From Marinobacterium ramblicola (lineage in GTDB: Bacteria; Pseudomonadota; Gammaproteobacteria; Pseudomonadales; Balneatricaceae): a stretch of 64,000 nucleotides of DNA. Positions 17,775 through 27,649 of the stretch are shown one piece after another; within the stretch, counting starts at the first letter, position 1, and each line of letters opens with the position of its first letter. The notes beneath the pieces were generated by a model that was not told where the DNA came from, made no database searches, and was given only the letters and a program-made list of their open reading frames with translations. Position numbers and translations under genes: made by a program. The DNA lies in assembly GCF_019084545.1 (NCBI RefSeq), contig NZ_JAHREP010000002.1, forward strand, positions 112,234-176,233, given 5' to 3'.

Positions 17775-20005
17775 ACCTCTCCTCCTGTGGCTTTGGGGGC
17801 AGCACTCTCGGCCCTGTCTCCGATGCGTATGACGTTGTCGACACGCAGGCTTTTCGGCAAGGCATGGGTGATAAAGAGCATGGTGACCTTGCCGTGCAGC
17901 TGGTTGACGGTGGCGGCAAAGTGCTCGGCTGTCTCTGGGTCGAGGGCGCTGGTGGCCTCGTCGAAGATGAGAATCTTGGGGCGCTTCATCAGCGCCCGGG
18001 CGATGGCCAGCCGCTGGCGCTGGCCGCCGGACAGCCCGCTGCCGCGTTCGCCGATCTCGGTCTGGTAGCCGTTGGGCAGTTGCTCGATCATGTCGTGAAT
18101 CTCGGCCAGTTTGCAGGCGTGGACGATCTGCTCGAAGGTGGCATGGGGGTTGGCGGCCAGCAGGTTGTCGTAGAGGGTGCCGGAAAAAAGCACTGTTTCC
18201 TGGGGTACGACGCCGAAATTGTTGCGCAGCTCGTTGGCAGAGAGGTTCTGGATATCGATGCCGTCGATGCGGATTCGACCGTCGGTTGGGGAGTAGAACC
18301 CCTGCAGCAGCTTGGCAAAGGTGCTTTTGCCGCTGCCCGACGGACCCATGATCGCCAGCGTCTGGCCCGGCTTCACCTTCAGGTTGAAATCCGTATACAG
18401 GAGGGGAAATTGCGGGTTGTGGCGAAACGCCAGGCCTTCGATCTCGATCAACCCTTTGCCCTGTTTCATTCGTGAAGGCTGCACCGAGTAGGGCTCTACC
18501 GGCGCGTTCATGACATCCCCCAGCCGTTTCACGCTGAGGCTTGCCTGCTGGAACTGCTGCCAAAGACCGACCAGGCGCATCATCGGCTGGGAGAGCTTGC
18601 CGGCGAACATCTGAAACGCCACCAGCATGCCGATGCTGAACTCGGTGCCGGTCATGACCGTATAGGCGCCAACTACAAGTATCAGCAGGTTCATCAGCTG
18701 TTCGAGCGAGCCGGATACCGTGTTGTAGGTGTTGGATAGCTGTCGTGTCTTGAAGGTGGCGTGCAGATACTCGGCCAGATAGTCGGAGAAGCGCTGCTTC
18801 AACTGGGGTTCCATCTGCAGGCTTTTGACGGTTTCGATACCGGAGATGTACTCGGTCAGGAATGCCTGGTTGCGCGCACCGAGCAGGAACTGCTGGTTGA
18901 GCTGCGCCTGAAATATCGGCGCCACTACCAGACTGAGTAGAGCGATACAGGCCATGATCGCCAGTACGATAAACGTCAGTTTTGCGCTGTACCAGAACAT
19001 GATGCCGACGAATATCAACAGGAACGGCAGGTCGAGTACCAGCGTTACCGCCGCGCTGGCAATGAACTCCCGGATCGTCTCAACCCCGTGCAGACGGGCG
19101 GAAATTACCCCGGTGGGACGGTGCTCGAAGTAACGTGGCGGCAGCTTGAACAGATGGTCGAACACCTCCGAGGCGAGCACGGCATCGACTCGATTACCGG
19201 TATGCAGAACCAGATACTGACGAACCCAGGTAAGCAGTGCTGAAAACACCATGAACACAGCCAAGCCGATGGCGATGACGATGAGCGTGCTCTCGGTGCG
19301 ATGCACGACAACCTTGTCGATGATGGCTTGCGTGAATAGTGGCGTACCCAGCGCCAGTAATTGGATGACGAGCGAAGCCAGCAGCACTTCATGCCAGGTT
19401 TTCTTGTGCTTGAGCAGGGCTGGCAGGAACCAGCGAAAGCCGAATCCGCTCTGCTCCTGAGTCTGGTCCGGATCGGCAAGGGCGGGACGCTCCGGCGTTA
19501 TCAGGAATACGATACCCAGGAAGGATTCGGAGAACTCATTTAGCGATTTTTCGACAGGTGTCTGCGCGCCGGCTTCGAAATATCGAAGAGAGTTGTCCGA
19601 TTGGCCGGCGATCAGCGCGGGGAATGCCGTGAAACCGCTCTCTTCGCTCTCCTGCTCGTCATCCGGGCAGGAGCGAGAGGGTGGCGCCACCATTGCCAGA
19701 CAGGGTGTCGGCATCTCGGCCAGTTTCGCTGCACTGCAGTCGACTCTCTTGATCTTCAGCCCCAGCGCACGCGCAGCCTTGATCAGGGTATCGGCGCCAT
19801 ATGGCGGCGGGAACTGTCGGAGCAGCAGTTCGGCATCGAAGGGGAGGCGGTTGAGCGCACAGAGGCTGCCCAGCGCCCACAGCAGATGGGAGGTATCAAC
19901 TGTCCAATCGCTATCTGGTGCTTGCCGCCGTTCCTTGCACTCAGCGAGGCTACAATCCGCTTGCTGCATCATTTTGGATCGTCTTCTTCCTTGTATCCCG
20001 GACAT
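17771..20005 (-). CDS. HlyB-type type I secretion ABC exporter (permease/ATPase)
   Basis: This 744-residue exporter energises secretion of the RTX protein. An N-terminal C39 peptidase-like domain (about residues 35-165) lacks the catalytic Cys-His pair, as in HlyB, so it is a docking domain rather than a protease. A six-helix membrane domain follows (about 205-470). The ATPase domain has Walker A GPSGSGKST at 554-562, signature LSGGQRQR, Walker B ILIFDEATSALD and the switch His in FITHAL. All catalytic residues are present. The start could be 20005 or the double ATG 11 codons later; neither has a good ribosome site. It is the first gene of the operon. Confidence 0.93.
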   Translation of the reverse strand: MSGIQGRRRSKMMQQADCSLAECKERRQAPDSDWTVDTSHLLWALGSLCALNRLPFDAELLLRQFPPPYGADTLIKAARALGLKIKRVDCSAAKLAEMPTPCLAMVAPPSRSCPDDEQESEESGFTAFPALIAGQSDNSLRYFEAGAQTPVEKSLNEFSESFLGIVFLITPERPALADPDQTQEQSGFGFRWFLPALLKHKKTWHEVLLASLVIQLLALGTPLFTQAIIDKVVVHRTESTLIVIAIGLAVFMVFSALLTWVRQYLVLHTGNRVDAVLASEVFDHLFKLPPRYFEHRPTGVISARLHGVETIREFIASAAVTLVLDLPFLLIFVGIMFWYSAKLTFIVLAIMACIALLSLVVAPIFQAQLNQQFLLGARNQAFLTEYISGIETVKSLQMEPQLKQRFSDYLAEYLHATFKTRQLSNTYNTVSGSLEQLMNLLILVVGAYTVMTGTEFSIGMLVAFQMFAGKLSQPMMRLVGLWQQFQQASLSVKRLGDVMNAPVEPYSVQPSRMKQGKGLIEIEGLAFRHNPQFPLLYTDFNLKVKPGQTLAIMGPSGSGKSTFAKLLQGFYSPTDGRIRIDGIDIQNLSANELRNNFGVVPQETVLFSGTLYDNLLAANPHATFEQIVHACKLAEIHDMIEQLPNGYQTEIGERGSGLSGGQRQRLAIARALMKRPKILIFDEATSALDPETAEHFAATVNQLHGKVTMLFITHALPKSLRVDNVIRIGDRAESAAPKATGGEV

Positions 20006-20055
20006 GCCATGCCCGGTTCCTGTTGGGCGGTAGTCTTGGCGATATCGCTGTTAAG

Positions 20056-20073
20056 TGTCTCCAAAAAGAGACA
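20056..20073. promoter_or_regulatory. 6-bp dyad overlapping the secretion operon promoter
   Basis: TGTCTC (20056-20061) and GAGACA (20068-20073) form a perfect inverted repeat around a 6-base centre. The dyad overlaps the first two bases of the predicted -10 box and the likely start site. It is well placed to be a repressor operator or an early hairpin in the leader. Confidence 0.4.
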
Positions 20074-20101
20074 TATAGCGTTAATGGATATATTGTGTCA
20101 A
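20072..20101 (-). promoter_or_regulatory. sigma-70 promoter of the type I secretion operon
   Basis: On the minus strand a perfect TTGACA (20101-20096) is followed after 18 bases by TATATG (20077-20072; 4 of 6 to consensus). The predicted leader is about 60 bases to the exporter start at 20005. No other promoter-like sequence was seen in the intergenic gap to lolB. Confidence 0.65.
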
Positions 20102-20191
20102 TAGAATGACGACATGCAACTGGCATGGTGTGGGTGCAACGAAGATTTCGAATGAGATCTAGAGGACGGCTGTGAGGCGAGCTTTAAGCAA

Positions 20192-20758
20192 TTAATCCGT
20201 ACGCTGCCAGTCCCGGATCACCAGGCGGATACGCAGGTCGTCGTAGCTGAACTCAAGGCGGGCCGGTAGCACCAGCAGGTCGCTGATCTGGGTCAGGCGC
20301 TGGATCTCGATACGCCAACCCAGCTGCTCGAATCCATCGGTCCCGGTCAGCGGGCTGAACGGGTAGTCCGGATCGGGTCGTCCCTGCACCCAGAAGCGCG
20401 CCTGGCTGACCGGCAGGTGCCAACCCAGGGCTTGTTGCATCACCCCTTCAGGCGTTGCTGCCCGGTAGGTCTCCGCTTCGCCGGAAACCTGCATGTTGAC
20501 GCCATCGGGGCCGCCCTCGATCTGCATGCCACCCTGGCCGAGTGGGCCGCTAAGGCGGATCTCGAACTGCTCGCCCTGCTGTCGCCAGTCGATGCTGGCG
20601 CTGTCGGCGTGGGCTCCCTGACGAATACCGGCCTTGCCTTCGAACAACCAGTTCGGCCCCAGGCTGCCCTGCAACTGACCATCGATGGCGGGAGGTGGGG
20701 GTTGCAGGGTGCTGCAGGCGCTAAGCAAGAGGGCCGTCGCGAGCAGGAGCCAGCGCAT
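20192..20758 (-). CDS. lolB: outer-membrane lipoprotein receptor LolB
   Basis: LolB receives lipoproteins from periplasmic LolA and inserts them in the outer membrane. The 188-residue protein has a lipoprotein signal (MRWLLLATALLLSAC) with the lipidated Cys at residue 15, and the LolA/LolB beta-barrel pattern in the rest. Its ATG overlaps the stop of the TPR lipoprotein (TGATG). In Pseudomonas the next gene is ispE; here a 186-base gap and then the secretion operon follow, with no ispE. Confidence 0.93.
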   Translation of the reverse strand: MRWLLLATALLLSACSTLQPPPPAIDGQLQGSLGPNWLFEGKAGIRQGAHADSASIDWRQQGEQFEIRLSGPLGQGGMQIEGGPDGVNMQVSGEAETYRAATPEGVMQQALGWHLPVSQARFWVQGRPDPDYPFSPLTGTDGFEQLGWRIEIQRLTQISDLLVLPARLEFSYDDLRIRLVIRDWQRTD

Positions 20759-22479
20759 CAGCGATCTGCTCCGAGCTTTTCGGCGACGGCATGCAGGCGC
20801 TCGTCATCCGGGTTGCTCTCCAGACTGCTGCGCAGCAGTTTCAGTGCTTCCTCGGTTTCGCCGCTGGCCCAGAGAACCTCGATCAGGTGGCTGGCGACCT
20901 CGGGATCGGCGAATGTGTCGTGGGCGCGGCGCAGGAAGTTAAGCGCTTCCGGCAGTCGACCAAGCTTGTACAGTACCCAACCCATGGAGTCGAGCACGGC
21001 GGCATCGTCCGGGTGCTGCTCCAGTGCCTGGGAGATCAGCGCGTGGGCACGGTCGTAGTCGTCGCTGTACAGGGTCAGTGAGTAGCCCAGCGCGTTGAGT
21101 ATCATGCCGTTGTCCGGCTCCAGCCGGATTGCCGCTTCCAGATCGCTGAGCATGCGTTGTGGATCCCGCGGCTCGATCATCAGCGCGTGGCTGTAGAGCA
21201 GGCCCACGTTGTCCGGATGTTTGGCCAGGGCGTCCTCGATCAAACCCAGCGCGGCATCCAGCTGGTCCTGGCCATGCAGCCAGTCAGCCAGCATCAGGGT
21301 CAGTTCGATGCGCAGTTCCGGGTGGGCGGCGATCCCCCGGTCGATGATCTTGCGCACCTCTGCCTCCTGCTCCGGGCGGGGCAGCAGGCTGAGGGCTCTG
21401 TTGTAGGCCTGCTGCAGGTTAGGGCCTTCGGTGACTCTGAGGTAGTGCGACAGCGCGACTTCCGGCTCCCCGGCGTCCTCTTCGACGATTCCGAGGTAGA
21501 AATGCAGGTTGGAGTTGTTCGGGTTTCTCAGCAGCAGCGTATTCAGTAGTTGCCGACTGGCGTCATACTGCTTGTGGTCAAGCGCCAGCAGGGCGAAGTA
21601 GTAGTGCAGCTGGTCATCCTCGGGGTAGGCACTGGCCAGTTCCAGCATCGCCTTCAGTGCACGTTGGGGAGAGGATTCGATCTGAAGTTGGACGTACTGA
21701 ATCTTCAGCGGTTTGGCATCGGGGTTGGCTTTGAGCGCCTGGACCACCAGACGCAGCGCCTGATCGGCATCGCCCCGGGCACGCAGTATCTCGATCTTCT
21801 GTTGCAGCAGGTCGGTCTGCCCGGGTTCCACTGCAAGCCCCAGGTCGATCAGGCTCAGTGCGCCCTGATCGTCGCCCATCCGCCGCTTGAGCAGGGCGCG
21901 GGTGAGCAGGAGCTCCAGCCGCTCCGGATCCTGCTCGGCGTATCTGGCCAGCAGGCTTTCGTACAGGCGTGCCGTCTCCACCGGCATCTGCTGGCTGTGG
22001 CCGCCGACCATCAGTACCGCTTCGGCGCTGCCGTCGTCGAGAATCTGCTCCAGTATCGGCAACGCCTCGTCGTAGCGCTGTTCGCTGATCAGGATATTGG
22101 CCAGGATATGCTTGGGCTCGGGGTTGTCGGGCTGGAGTTCAGCCCAGATCCCGGCGGCTTGCAACACCGCCTGGCTGTTGCGCAGGAACTGGGCGATGCG
22201 GGTTGCACGCTCGGCGATGGCGGGATCCTGGTTCATTAGGGCCTGGTGCAGGTAGTAGTCCAGTGCCTGGTCGAACTGCCGGCGCTGGCCGGCGATCTCC
22301 GCTGCCAGCAGCTCGAATACCGATTCTTCATTGAGTTCGCCCGGTTGGTACTGCACCGGCGCGTCTGACGTCGTCGTGGGCGCGGACTGGGGCGCTGAAT
22401 CTGGTCCTTGGGTGGCCTGACCGGCACAACCGCTTAGCAGCAGGGCGCCGAACAGGAGGGCAAGCCCGGGTGTTCTCAT
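20758..22479 (-). CDS. TPR-repeat lipoprotein (PA4667-like)
   Basis: The 573-residue protein has a lipoprotein signal (LLFGALLLSGC, Cys at 18), a low-complexity linker of about 25 residues and then tandem tetratricopeptide repeats to the C-terminus. One clear unit reads NGMILNALGYSLTLYSDDYD. By position between hemA and lolB it matches the TPR protein PA4667 of P. aeruginosa. It is likely an outer-membrane anchored scaffold in the periplasm; a precise role is not known. It is divergent from hemA and overlaps lolB by 1 base. Confidence 0.9.
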   Translation of the reverse strand: MRTPGLALLFGALLLSGCAGQATQGPDSAPQSAPTTTSDAPVQYQPGELNEESVFELLAAEIAGQRRQFDQALDYYLHQALMNQDPAIAERATRIAQFLRNSQAVLQAAGIWAELQPDNPEPKHILANILISEQRYDEALPILEQILDDGSAEAVLMVGGHSQQMPVETARLYESLLARYAEQDPERLELLLTRALLKRRMGDDQGALSLIDLGLAVEPGQTDLLQQKIEILRARGDADQALRLVVQALKANPDAKPLKIQYVQLQIESSPQRALKAMLELASAYPEDDQLHYYFALLALDHKQYDASRQLLNTLLLRNPNNSNLHFYLGIVEEDAGEPEVALSHYLRVTEGPNLQQAYNRALSLLPRPEQEAEVRKIIDRGIAAHPELRIELTLMLADWLHGQDQLDAALGLIEDALAKHPDNVGLLYSHALMIEPRDPQRMLSDLEAAIRLEPDNGMILNALGYSLTLYSDDYDRAHALISQALEQHPDDAAVLDSMGWVLYKLGRLPEALNFLRRAHDTFADPEVASHLIEVLWASGETEEALKLLRSSLESNPDDERLHAVAEKLGADR

Positions 22480-22603
22480 CTTTGCTCTTATCCTGGAGAC
22501 AAAAAGCCACTATAGATGAAGCGTGCCGGGTTTGTCATCGCCACGCCCGCAGCGCCGCTGCACGGACAGGTTGATCCGCGGCAAGCCTTGGATGCACAGC
22601 TTC

Positions 22604-22632
22604 TTAATCCAGAGAGCGTAAAGGTGTATGAT
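22604..22632 (+). promoter_or_regulatory. candidate hemA promoter (extended -10)
   Basis: TATGAT (22627-22632) is preceded by TG, making an extended -10. The -35 region TTAATC (22604-22609) is weak, at 17-base spacing. It lies about 40 bases before the hemA ATG in the divergent gap with the TPR gene. Confidence 0.35.
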
Positions 22633-22671
22633 GTCGCGCTTGTCTCATCTGGGTAGTGCGAAGCGTAATCT

Positions 22672-23943
22672 ATGGCGTTGCTGGCATTGGGGATCAATCA
22701 TAAGACCGCGTCGGTCGAGGTGCGCGAGCGGGTGGCGTTCGCCCCCGAGCGGATCGGTGAGGCGATGTCCGATGCCCGTGAGCAGGCGCGTCTGCAGGAG
22801 GTCGCGATCCTCTCCACCTGCAACCGCACCGAACTTTACTGCGCCACCGAACTGACCGATACCCAGCAGGTACTGGAGTGGATCGGCCGCTACCATGGCC
22901 TGGATCCGGCCGAGCTGGCCAAGTGCTGCTACATCTATCGCGATGAAGAGGCGGTGCGCCATATGATGCGCGTTGCCTGCGGCCTGGACTCGCTGGTACT
23001 GGGCGAGCCGCAGATTCTGGGGCAGCTCAAGAGCGCGTTCAGTCTGTCCCAGGATGCGGGCATGATCGGTGCCGAACTGGGGCGGCTGTTCCGCCACACC
23101 TTCTCCATCGCCAAACAGGTACGCACCGAAACCGCCATCGGCCAGAACCCGGTCTCCGTGGCCTATGCCGCCGTAAGTCTGGCACAGCACATATTTGCCG
23201 ATCTGGGCGAGAGCCATGCCCTGCTGATCGGCGCCGGCGAGACCATCGAACTGGTCGCTCGGCACCTGAAGCAGGCGGGCGTACGCTCGATCACCGTGGC
23301 CAACCGCACCCTGGCGCGTGCCCAGGCGCTGGCCGATGAGGTCGGTGGCGAGGCGATCGAGCTGGCGGCGATGCCGGCGCGACTGCCCAAGGCCGATATC
23401 CTGATCTCCTCTACCGCCAGCCAGCTGCCGATCCTCGGCAAGGGTGCGGTGGAGACGGCGCTGAAGAAGCGCAAGCACCGACCCATGTTCATGGTCGATA
23501 TCGCCGTGCCGCGCGATATCGAACCCCAGGTGGCCGAACTCGACGACGTCTACCTGTATACCGTCGATGACCTGACCGAGGTGATCGAGGAGAACCAGCG
23601 CTCCCGCGAGTCCGCCGCCGCCGATGCCGAGGCGATTATCGAAGCGGGTGCTCACGCCTTCCTCGGCCAGCTGCGCGAGCTGGAAGCGGTGGATACGCTG
23701 ACCGCGCTGCGCGAGCAGGGGCAGGCGATCTGCGATGCCGAACTGGACAAGGCACTGCGCCTGCTGGCCCAGGGGCGCGACGCGGAGCAGGTGCTGCGCC
23801 AGCTTGCCCGTGGTATTACCAACAAGATGCTGCACCAGCCCACGGTCCAACTGCGCAAGGCGTCGGCCGACGGCCGTACCGATCTGGCGACGCTGGTGCA
23901 TGAGCTCTATCAACTCTCTACCCCCGCCGAACGCTCCAACTGA
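22672..23943 (+). CDS. hemA: glutamyl-tRNA reductase
   Basis: This enzyme is the first step of C5 tetrapyrrole synthesis: NADPH reduction of glutamyl-tRNA to glutamate-1-semialdehyde. The 423-residue protein has the catalytic Cys50 in STCNRTE, the conserved GINHKTA start, the LGEPQILGQ motif and a Rossmann NADPH site [18 protein letters not shown]-terminal dimerisation helix region follows. It has normal family length. It leads the hemA-prfA-prmC-moeB cluster, with 11 bases to prfA. Confidence 0.97.
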   Translation: MALLALGINHKTASVEVRERVAFAPERIGEAMSDAREQARLQEVAILSTCNRTELYCATELTDTQQVLEWIGRYHGLDPAELAKCCYIYRDEEAVRHMMRVACGLDSLVLGEPQILGQLKSAFSLSQDAGMIGAELGRLFRHTFSIAKQVRTETAIGQNPVSVAYAAVSLAQHIFADLGESHALLIGAGETIELVARHLKQAGVRSITVANRTLARAQALADEVGGEAIELAAMPARLPKADILISSTASQLPILGKGAVETALKKRKHRPMFMVDIAVPRDIEPQVAELDDVYLYTVDDLTEVIEENQRSRESAAADAEAIIEAGAHAFLGQLRELEAVDTLTALREQGQAICDAELDKALRLLAQGRDAEQVLRQLARGITNKMLHQPTVQLRKASADGRTDLATLVHELYQLSTPAERSN

Positions 23944-23954
23944 CAGGCAGTGCC

Positions 23955-25043
23955 ATGAAAGACTCGATTCAGACCAAGCTCGAGAAGCTGAGTGACCGCT
24001 ATGAGGAGCTGTCCGCGCTGCTCAGCGAACCCGAAGTGATCTCCGACCAGAGCCGCTTCCGCGACTACTCGCGCGAGTACGCCGAACTGGAGCCGGTGGT
24101 AAAGACGTTTGGCGACTGGCGCCAGGCGCAGGAGGATCTGGCCGAAGCCAGGCTGATGCTGGAGGACTCCGATCCTGAGCTGCGCGAGATGGCGCGGGAG
24201 GAGATCGACTCCGCCAAGGAGCGCATCGAGACGCTGGAGGGGGAGCTGCAGATCCTGCTGCTGCCGAAGGATCCCAACGACGGTCGCAACGTGTTCCTCG
24301 AGATCCGTGCCGGTACCGGCGGCGACGAGGCGGCGATCTTCTCCGGCGACCTGTTCCGCATGTACTCCCGTTACGCCGAGGCGCGTGGCTGGCGGGTCGA
24401 GGTGATCAGCGCCAACGAGGGCGAGCATGGCGGCTACAAGGAGATCATCACCCGCGTGGCGGGCGAGGCGGTCTATTCGCGGCTGAAGTTCGAGTCCGGC
24501 GCCCACCGCGTACAGCGGGTGCCGGAGACCGAATCCCAGGGCCGCATCCACACCTCGGCCTGCACCGTGGCGGTGATGCCGGAACTGGACGAGTCCGCGG
24601 CGATCGAGATCAACAAGGCCGACCTGCGTATCGACACTTTCCGCGCCTCCGGCGCCGGTGGTCAGCATATCAACAAGACCGACTCGGCGATCCGTATCAC
24701 CCATATCCCCACCGGGGTCGTGGTCGAGTGCCAAGAGGAGCGCTCCCAACACAAGAACCGCGCCAAGGCGATGACGCTGCTGGCCTCTCGTCTGCAGCAG
24801 GCGGAAACCGACCGCCAGCAGGCGCAGCAGGCCAGCACCCGCAAGAGCCTGGTTGGTTCCGGCGACCGTTCCGAGCGCATCCGCACCTACAACTTCCCCC
24901 AGGGCCGGGTCACCGATCACCGCATCAACCTGACCCTGTATAAGCTGAACGAGGTGATGCAGGGCGACCTGGACGCGGTGATCGAGCCGCTGCTGCACGA
25001 GTATCAGGCCGAACAGCTCGGCGCTCTGTCCGATGTCGGCTGA
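23955..25043 (+). CDS. prfA: peptide chain release factor 1
   Basis: RF1 recognises UAA and UAG stop codons and triggers peptide release on the ribosome. The 362-residue protein has the GGQ motif at 235-237 in [13 protein letters not shown], and the [10 protein letters not shown] segment. Length and spacing match E. coli RF1. The final 11 bases overlap prmC, whose product methylates the GGQ glutamine. Confidence 0.97.
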   Translation: MKDSIQTKLEKLSDRYEELSALLSEPEVISDQSRFRDYSREYAELEPVVKTFGDWRQAQEDLAEARLMLEDSDPELREMAREEIDSAKERIETLEGELQILLLPKDPNDGRNVFLEIRAGTGGDEAAIFSGDLFRMYSRYAEARGWRVEVISANEGEHGGYKEIITRVAGEAVYSRLKFESGAHRVQRVPETESQGRIHTSACTVAVMPELDESAAIEINKADLRIDTFRASGAGGQHINKTDSAIRITHIPTGVVVECQEERSQHKNRAKAMTLLASRLQQAETDRQQAQQASTRKSLVGSGDRSERIRTYNFPQGRVTDHRINLTLYKLNEVMQGDLDAVIEPLLHEYQAEQLGALSDVG

Positions 25044-25875
25044 TACAGCACTCAATATCCAGGCCGCATTGGCGCTGGGTGCGCAACGGATCGACAGCGA
25101 CTCGGCACGACTGGATGCCGAACTGCTGCTTTGTCATGTGCTGGAGAAGACGCGCAGCTACCTGTTTACCTGGCCTGAGCGTGAACTCGACCCTGATCAG
25201 CAGGCGCAATACCTTGCCCTGCTCGAACGCCGGATCGCCGGGGAGCCGGTGGCTCACCTGACCGGGTTGCGTGAGTTCTGGACCCTGAGCCTCGAGGTCA
25301 CCCCCGATACGCTGATCCCGCGCCCGGATACCGAAACCCTGGTCGAAGCTGCATTGGCGCGCCTGTCCGACGGTCCCTATCGGGTCGCCGATCTCGGCAC
25401 CGGCACCGGCGCCATTGCGCTGGCGCTGGCCAGCGAACGCCCGCACTGGCAGGTGGTCGCCACCGACCGTATCGCGGCGGCCGCGGCCCTGGCCGAACGC
25501 AACCGTGACCGCCTGGGCCTGCACAATGTGGATGTACTGACCGGCAGCTGGTGCGAGCCGCTCAGCGGTCGGTTCGACATGATCCTGTCCAATCCGCCCT
25601 ATATCGATGAGACCGACCCGCACCTGGCGCAGGGCGACGTGCGCTTCGAGCCGCGCTCGGCACTGGTGGCCGCCGCATCCGGACTGGCGGATATCCGTCA
25701 GATCGCCGAGCAGGCGCGCGCCTATCTGAAGCCCTGCGGCTGGTTGCTGTTCGAACACGGTTACGACCAGGGCCAACCGGTACGGGCGCTGCTGAACGGC
25801 CTGGGTTATGCTGAAGTGGCAACACTGAGCGATCTGGGCGGACATGAACGTGTGACGCTTGGCCGCTTGGCTTGA
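25033..25875 (+). CDS. prmC: release factor glutamine methyltransferase PrmC
   Basis: This SAM-dependent enzyme methylates the GGQ Gln of release factors. The 280-residue protein has an N-terminal helical domain, SAM motif [15 protein letters not shown] and the catalytic NPPY at residues 187-190. The start overlaps prfA by 11 bases, the common coupled arrangement. Confidence 0.96.
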   Translation: MSADTALNIQAALALGAQRIDSDSARLDAELLLCHVLEKTRSYLFTWPERELDPDQQAQYLALLERRIAGEPVAHLTGLREFWTLSLEVTPDTLIPRPDTETLVEAALARLSDGPYRVADLGTGTGAIALALASERPHWQVVATDRIAAAAALAERNRDRLGLHNVDVLTGSWCEPLSGRFDMILSNPPYIDETDPHLAQGDVRFEPRSALVAAASGLADIRQIAEQARAYLKPCGWLLFEHGYDQGQPVRALLNGLGYAEVATLSDLGGHERVTLGRLA

Positions 25876-25920
25876 TAGAAAAGGCCTGATCAAGAATGCC
25901 TGAAAGAGAGGGATAAGACG

Positions 25921-26676
25921 GTGCTATCTGACCAGCAGTTACTGCGTTACAGCCGCCAGATCATGCTGCCGGAGGTGGATATCGACGGCCAGCAGGCCTG
26001 GCTTGACAGTCGGGTACTGATCATCGGCCTCGGCGGCCTGGGCAGCCCGGCCGCAATCTATCTTGCCTCCGCCGGTGTCGGTCATCTGGTGCTGGTCGAT
26101 GACGACGAGGTGGATCTGACCAACCTGCAGCGGCAGATCGTGCACACCACGGAACGGGTCGGCGAAGCCAAGGTGGAGTCGGCGCGGCAGACGCTGCTGG
26201 CGCTCAATCCCGAGATCCGCATCGATACCCTGGCCTGTCGGCTGGAGGGCGCAGCGCTGGCCGAGCAGGTGGCCGCTGCGGATCTGGTGCTGGACTGCTC
26301 CGATAACTTCAGCACCCGCTTTGCGCTGAATCGCGCCTGTGTGGCTGCCAAAACGCCGCTGGTGTCCGGCGCCGCGATCCGTTTTGACGGCCAGATCAGC
26401 GTTTTCGACCCCCGTGTCGAGGGCGCACCCTGTTACCAGTGCCTCTATCGCGAAGGCGAGGATGAACAGCTAAGCTGTTCCGAGTCCGGCGTGTTTGCGC
26501 CCATGGTCGGCATCATCGGCACCACCCAGGCCGCGGAAGCGCTGAAACTGCTCGCCGGTATCGGCGAGACACTGGTCGGACGCCTGCTGCTGCTCGATGG
26601 CAAACGCATGGAGTGGCGCATGCTGAAGCTGCGACGCGATCCGAACTGTCCGGTATGCGCCGCCAAGGGGGAGTGA
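25921..26676 (+). CDS. moeB: MoeB/ThiF-family sulfur-carrier adenylyltransferase
   Basis: E1-like enzymes of this family adenylate the C-terminus of MoaD- or ThiS-type carriers for molybdopterin or thiamine synthesis. The 251-residue protein has the nucleotide loop GLGGLGS at 36-42, the DDDEVDLTNLQRQI motif and two zinc CxxC pairs (CYQC and the C-terminal CPVC). It has a GTG start with GAGAGGG upstream. Position after prmC matches moeB of Pseudomonas; ThiF activity cannot be excluded. Confidence 0.9.
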   Translation: MLSDQQLLRYSRQIMLPEVDIDGQQAWLDSRVLIIGLGGLGSPAAIYLASAGVGHLVLVDDDEVDLTNLQRQIVHTTERVGEAKVESARQTLLALNPEIRIDTLACRLEGAALAEQVAAADLVLDCSDNFSTRFALNRACVAAKTPLVSGAAIRFDGQISVFDPRVEGAPCYQCLYREGEDEQLSCSESGVFAPMVGIIGTTQAAEALKLLAGIGETLVGRLLLLDGKRMEWRMLKLRRDPNCPVCAAKGE

Positions 26677-26681
26677 AGCTG

Positions 26682-27089
26682 ATGGCAAATGAACAGGCAT
26701 TGATCGAGAAACTTGAGCGCGAAGTGAAGCTGATCGCGCTGGTGGGCGCCAGCAACAAGCCCCACCGCGCCAGCTACCGGGTGATGGAGTTTCTGCTGCG
26801 TCACGGCTATATCGTCATTCCGGTCAATCCCAGGCTGGCCGGGCAGAGCCTGCATGGTCAGCTGGCGGTGGCGCGCCTGGCCGATATCCAGGTGCCGATC
26901 GATATGGTCGATATCTTTCGCAACTCCGAGGCGGCGGGCGAGGTGATCGACGACGCGATTGCGGTCGGCGCCAAAGCGGTCTGGACGCAGTTGGGCGTGA
27001 TCAACGAACCGGCCGCCGAGCGTGCGCGCAAGGCCGGACTGGATGTGGTCATGGATCGTTGTCCGGCGATCGAGTGGGGGCGGCGCTGA
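26682..27089 (+). CDS. CoA-binding domain protein (YccU-like)
   Basis: The 135-residue Rossmann-fold protein has LIALVGASNKPHRASYRV near the start and the VIPVNPRLAG motif typical of the small CoA_binding family. A conserved DIFRNSE and a C-terminal DRCPAIEW also fit the YccU group. The function of the family is unclear. I start at the ATG just after the moeB stop, which removes an upstream extension overlapping moeB. Probably co-transcribed with moeB. Confidence 0.88.
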   Translation: MANEQALIEKLEREVKLIALVGASNKPHRASYRVMEFLLRHGYIVIPVNPRLAGQSLHGQLAVARLADIQVPIDMVDIFRNSEAAGEVIDDAIAVGAKAVWTQLGVINEPAAERARKAGLDVVMDRCPAIEWGRR

Positions 27090-27181
27090 ACGTTCGATCG
27101 GCGCGCCGATATCCAGTGTGTCCTCCGGGTCTTGTGACGCCTGCACGGTGTCCGGTCCCGGTTCCGGGCCTGTGGCGAAGA

Positions 27182-27625
27182 GTGTCGCGGTTTGTGCTGC
27201 TGCTGGCATGGTCGGCACCGTTGCTGGCGTGCAGCAGTCAGAGTGCGGTGGTGCGCACGCTGCAGGTGGGTCCTGCCAACTTTCGTACCGAGATTGTTGC
27301 CGGTCCCGAGGCGCGACAGAGGGGGCTGATGGGGCGGACAGAGCTGAGCGATGAGATGGCGATGCTGTTCGTATTTCCGGATGAGCAACGGCGAGCTTTC
27401 TGGATGAAGGACACACCGCTGGCCCTGTCTATCGCCTATATCGATCGTCGCGGCATCATCCAACAGATTTCGTCAATGGAGCCTTACAGCCTGGAGCGGG
27501 TGACCAGTCTTGAGCCGGCCATGTATGGGCTGGAGGTCAAGCAGGGAGTCTTTGAACGCCGGGGCGTCAGGGTTGGCCACCGGTTGGATCTGGATGCTCT
27601 GCACGGCATCACTGCAGAGCATTGA
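27182..27625 (+). CDS. DUF192-family lipoprotein
   Basis: The product has about 147 residues with the DUF192 core: RQRGLMGRTEL, a conserved FWMKDT and a hydrophobic start to the next strand. The GTG start gives (M)SRFVLLLAWSAPLLAC, a lipoprotein signal with a good LLAC lipobox. The frame is open further upstream without a better start. DUF192 proteins are small exported proteins of unknown role. It ends 24 bases before the convergent ankyrin-like gene. Confidence 0.85.
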   Translation: MSRFVLLLAWSAPLLACSSQSAVVRTLQVGPANFRTEIVAGPEARQRGLMGRTELSDEMAMLFVFPDEQRRAFWMKDTPLALSIAYIDRRGIIQQISSMEPYSLERVTSLEPAMYGLEVKQGVFERRGVRVGHRLDLDALHGITAEH

Positions 27626-27649
27626 GCTCACGCATCGTTTCGATACCGA

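Noticed and set aside
17289-18563. 424-residue fused protein reading through the exporter gene into the acetyltransferase
   Set aside because: The upstream part is an Arg/Pro-rich shadow of the exporter; a strong ribosome site and GNAT homology fix the start at 17774.
3840-20191. tRNA-Gln as an integrase attachment site for the secretion island
   Set aside because: The island lies on the 5' side of the tRNA, no integrase is present and I found no tRNA-derived direct repeat at the right junction; only a weak GATTTCGAAT match near 20143.
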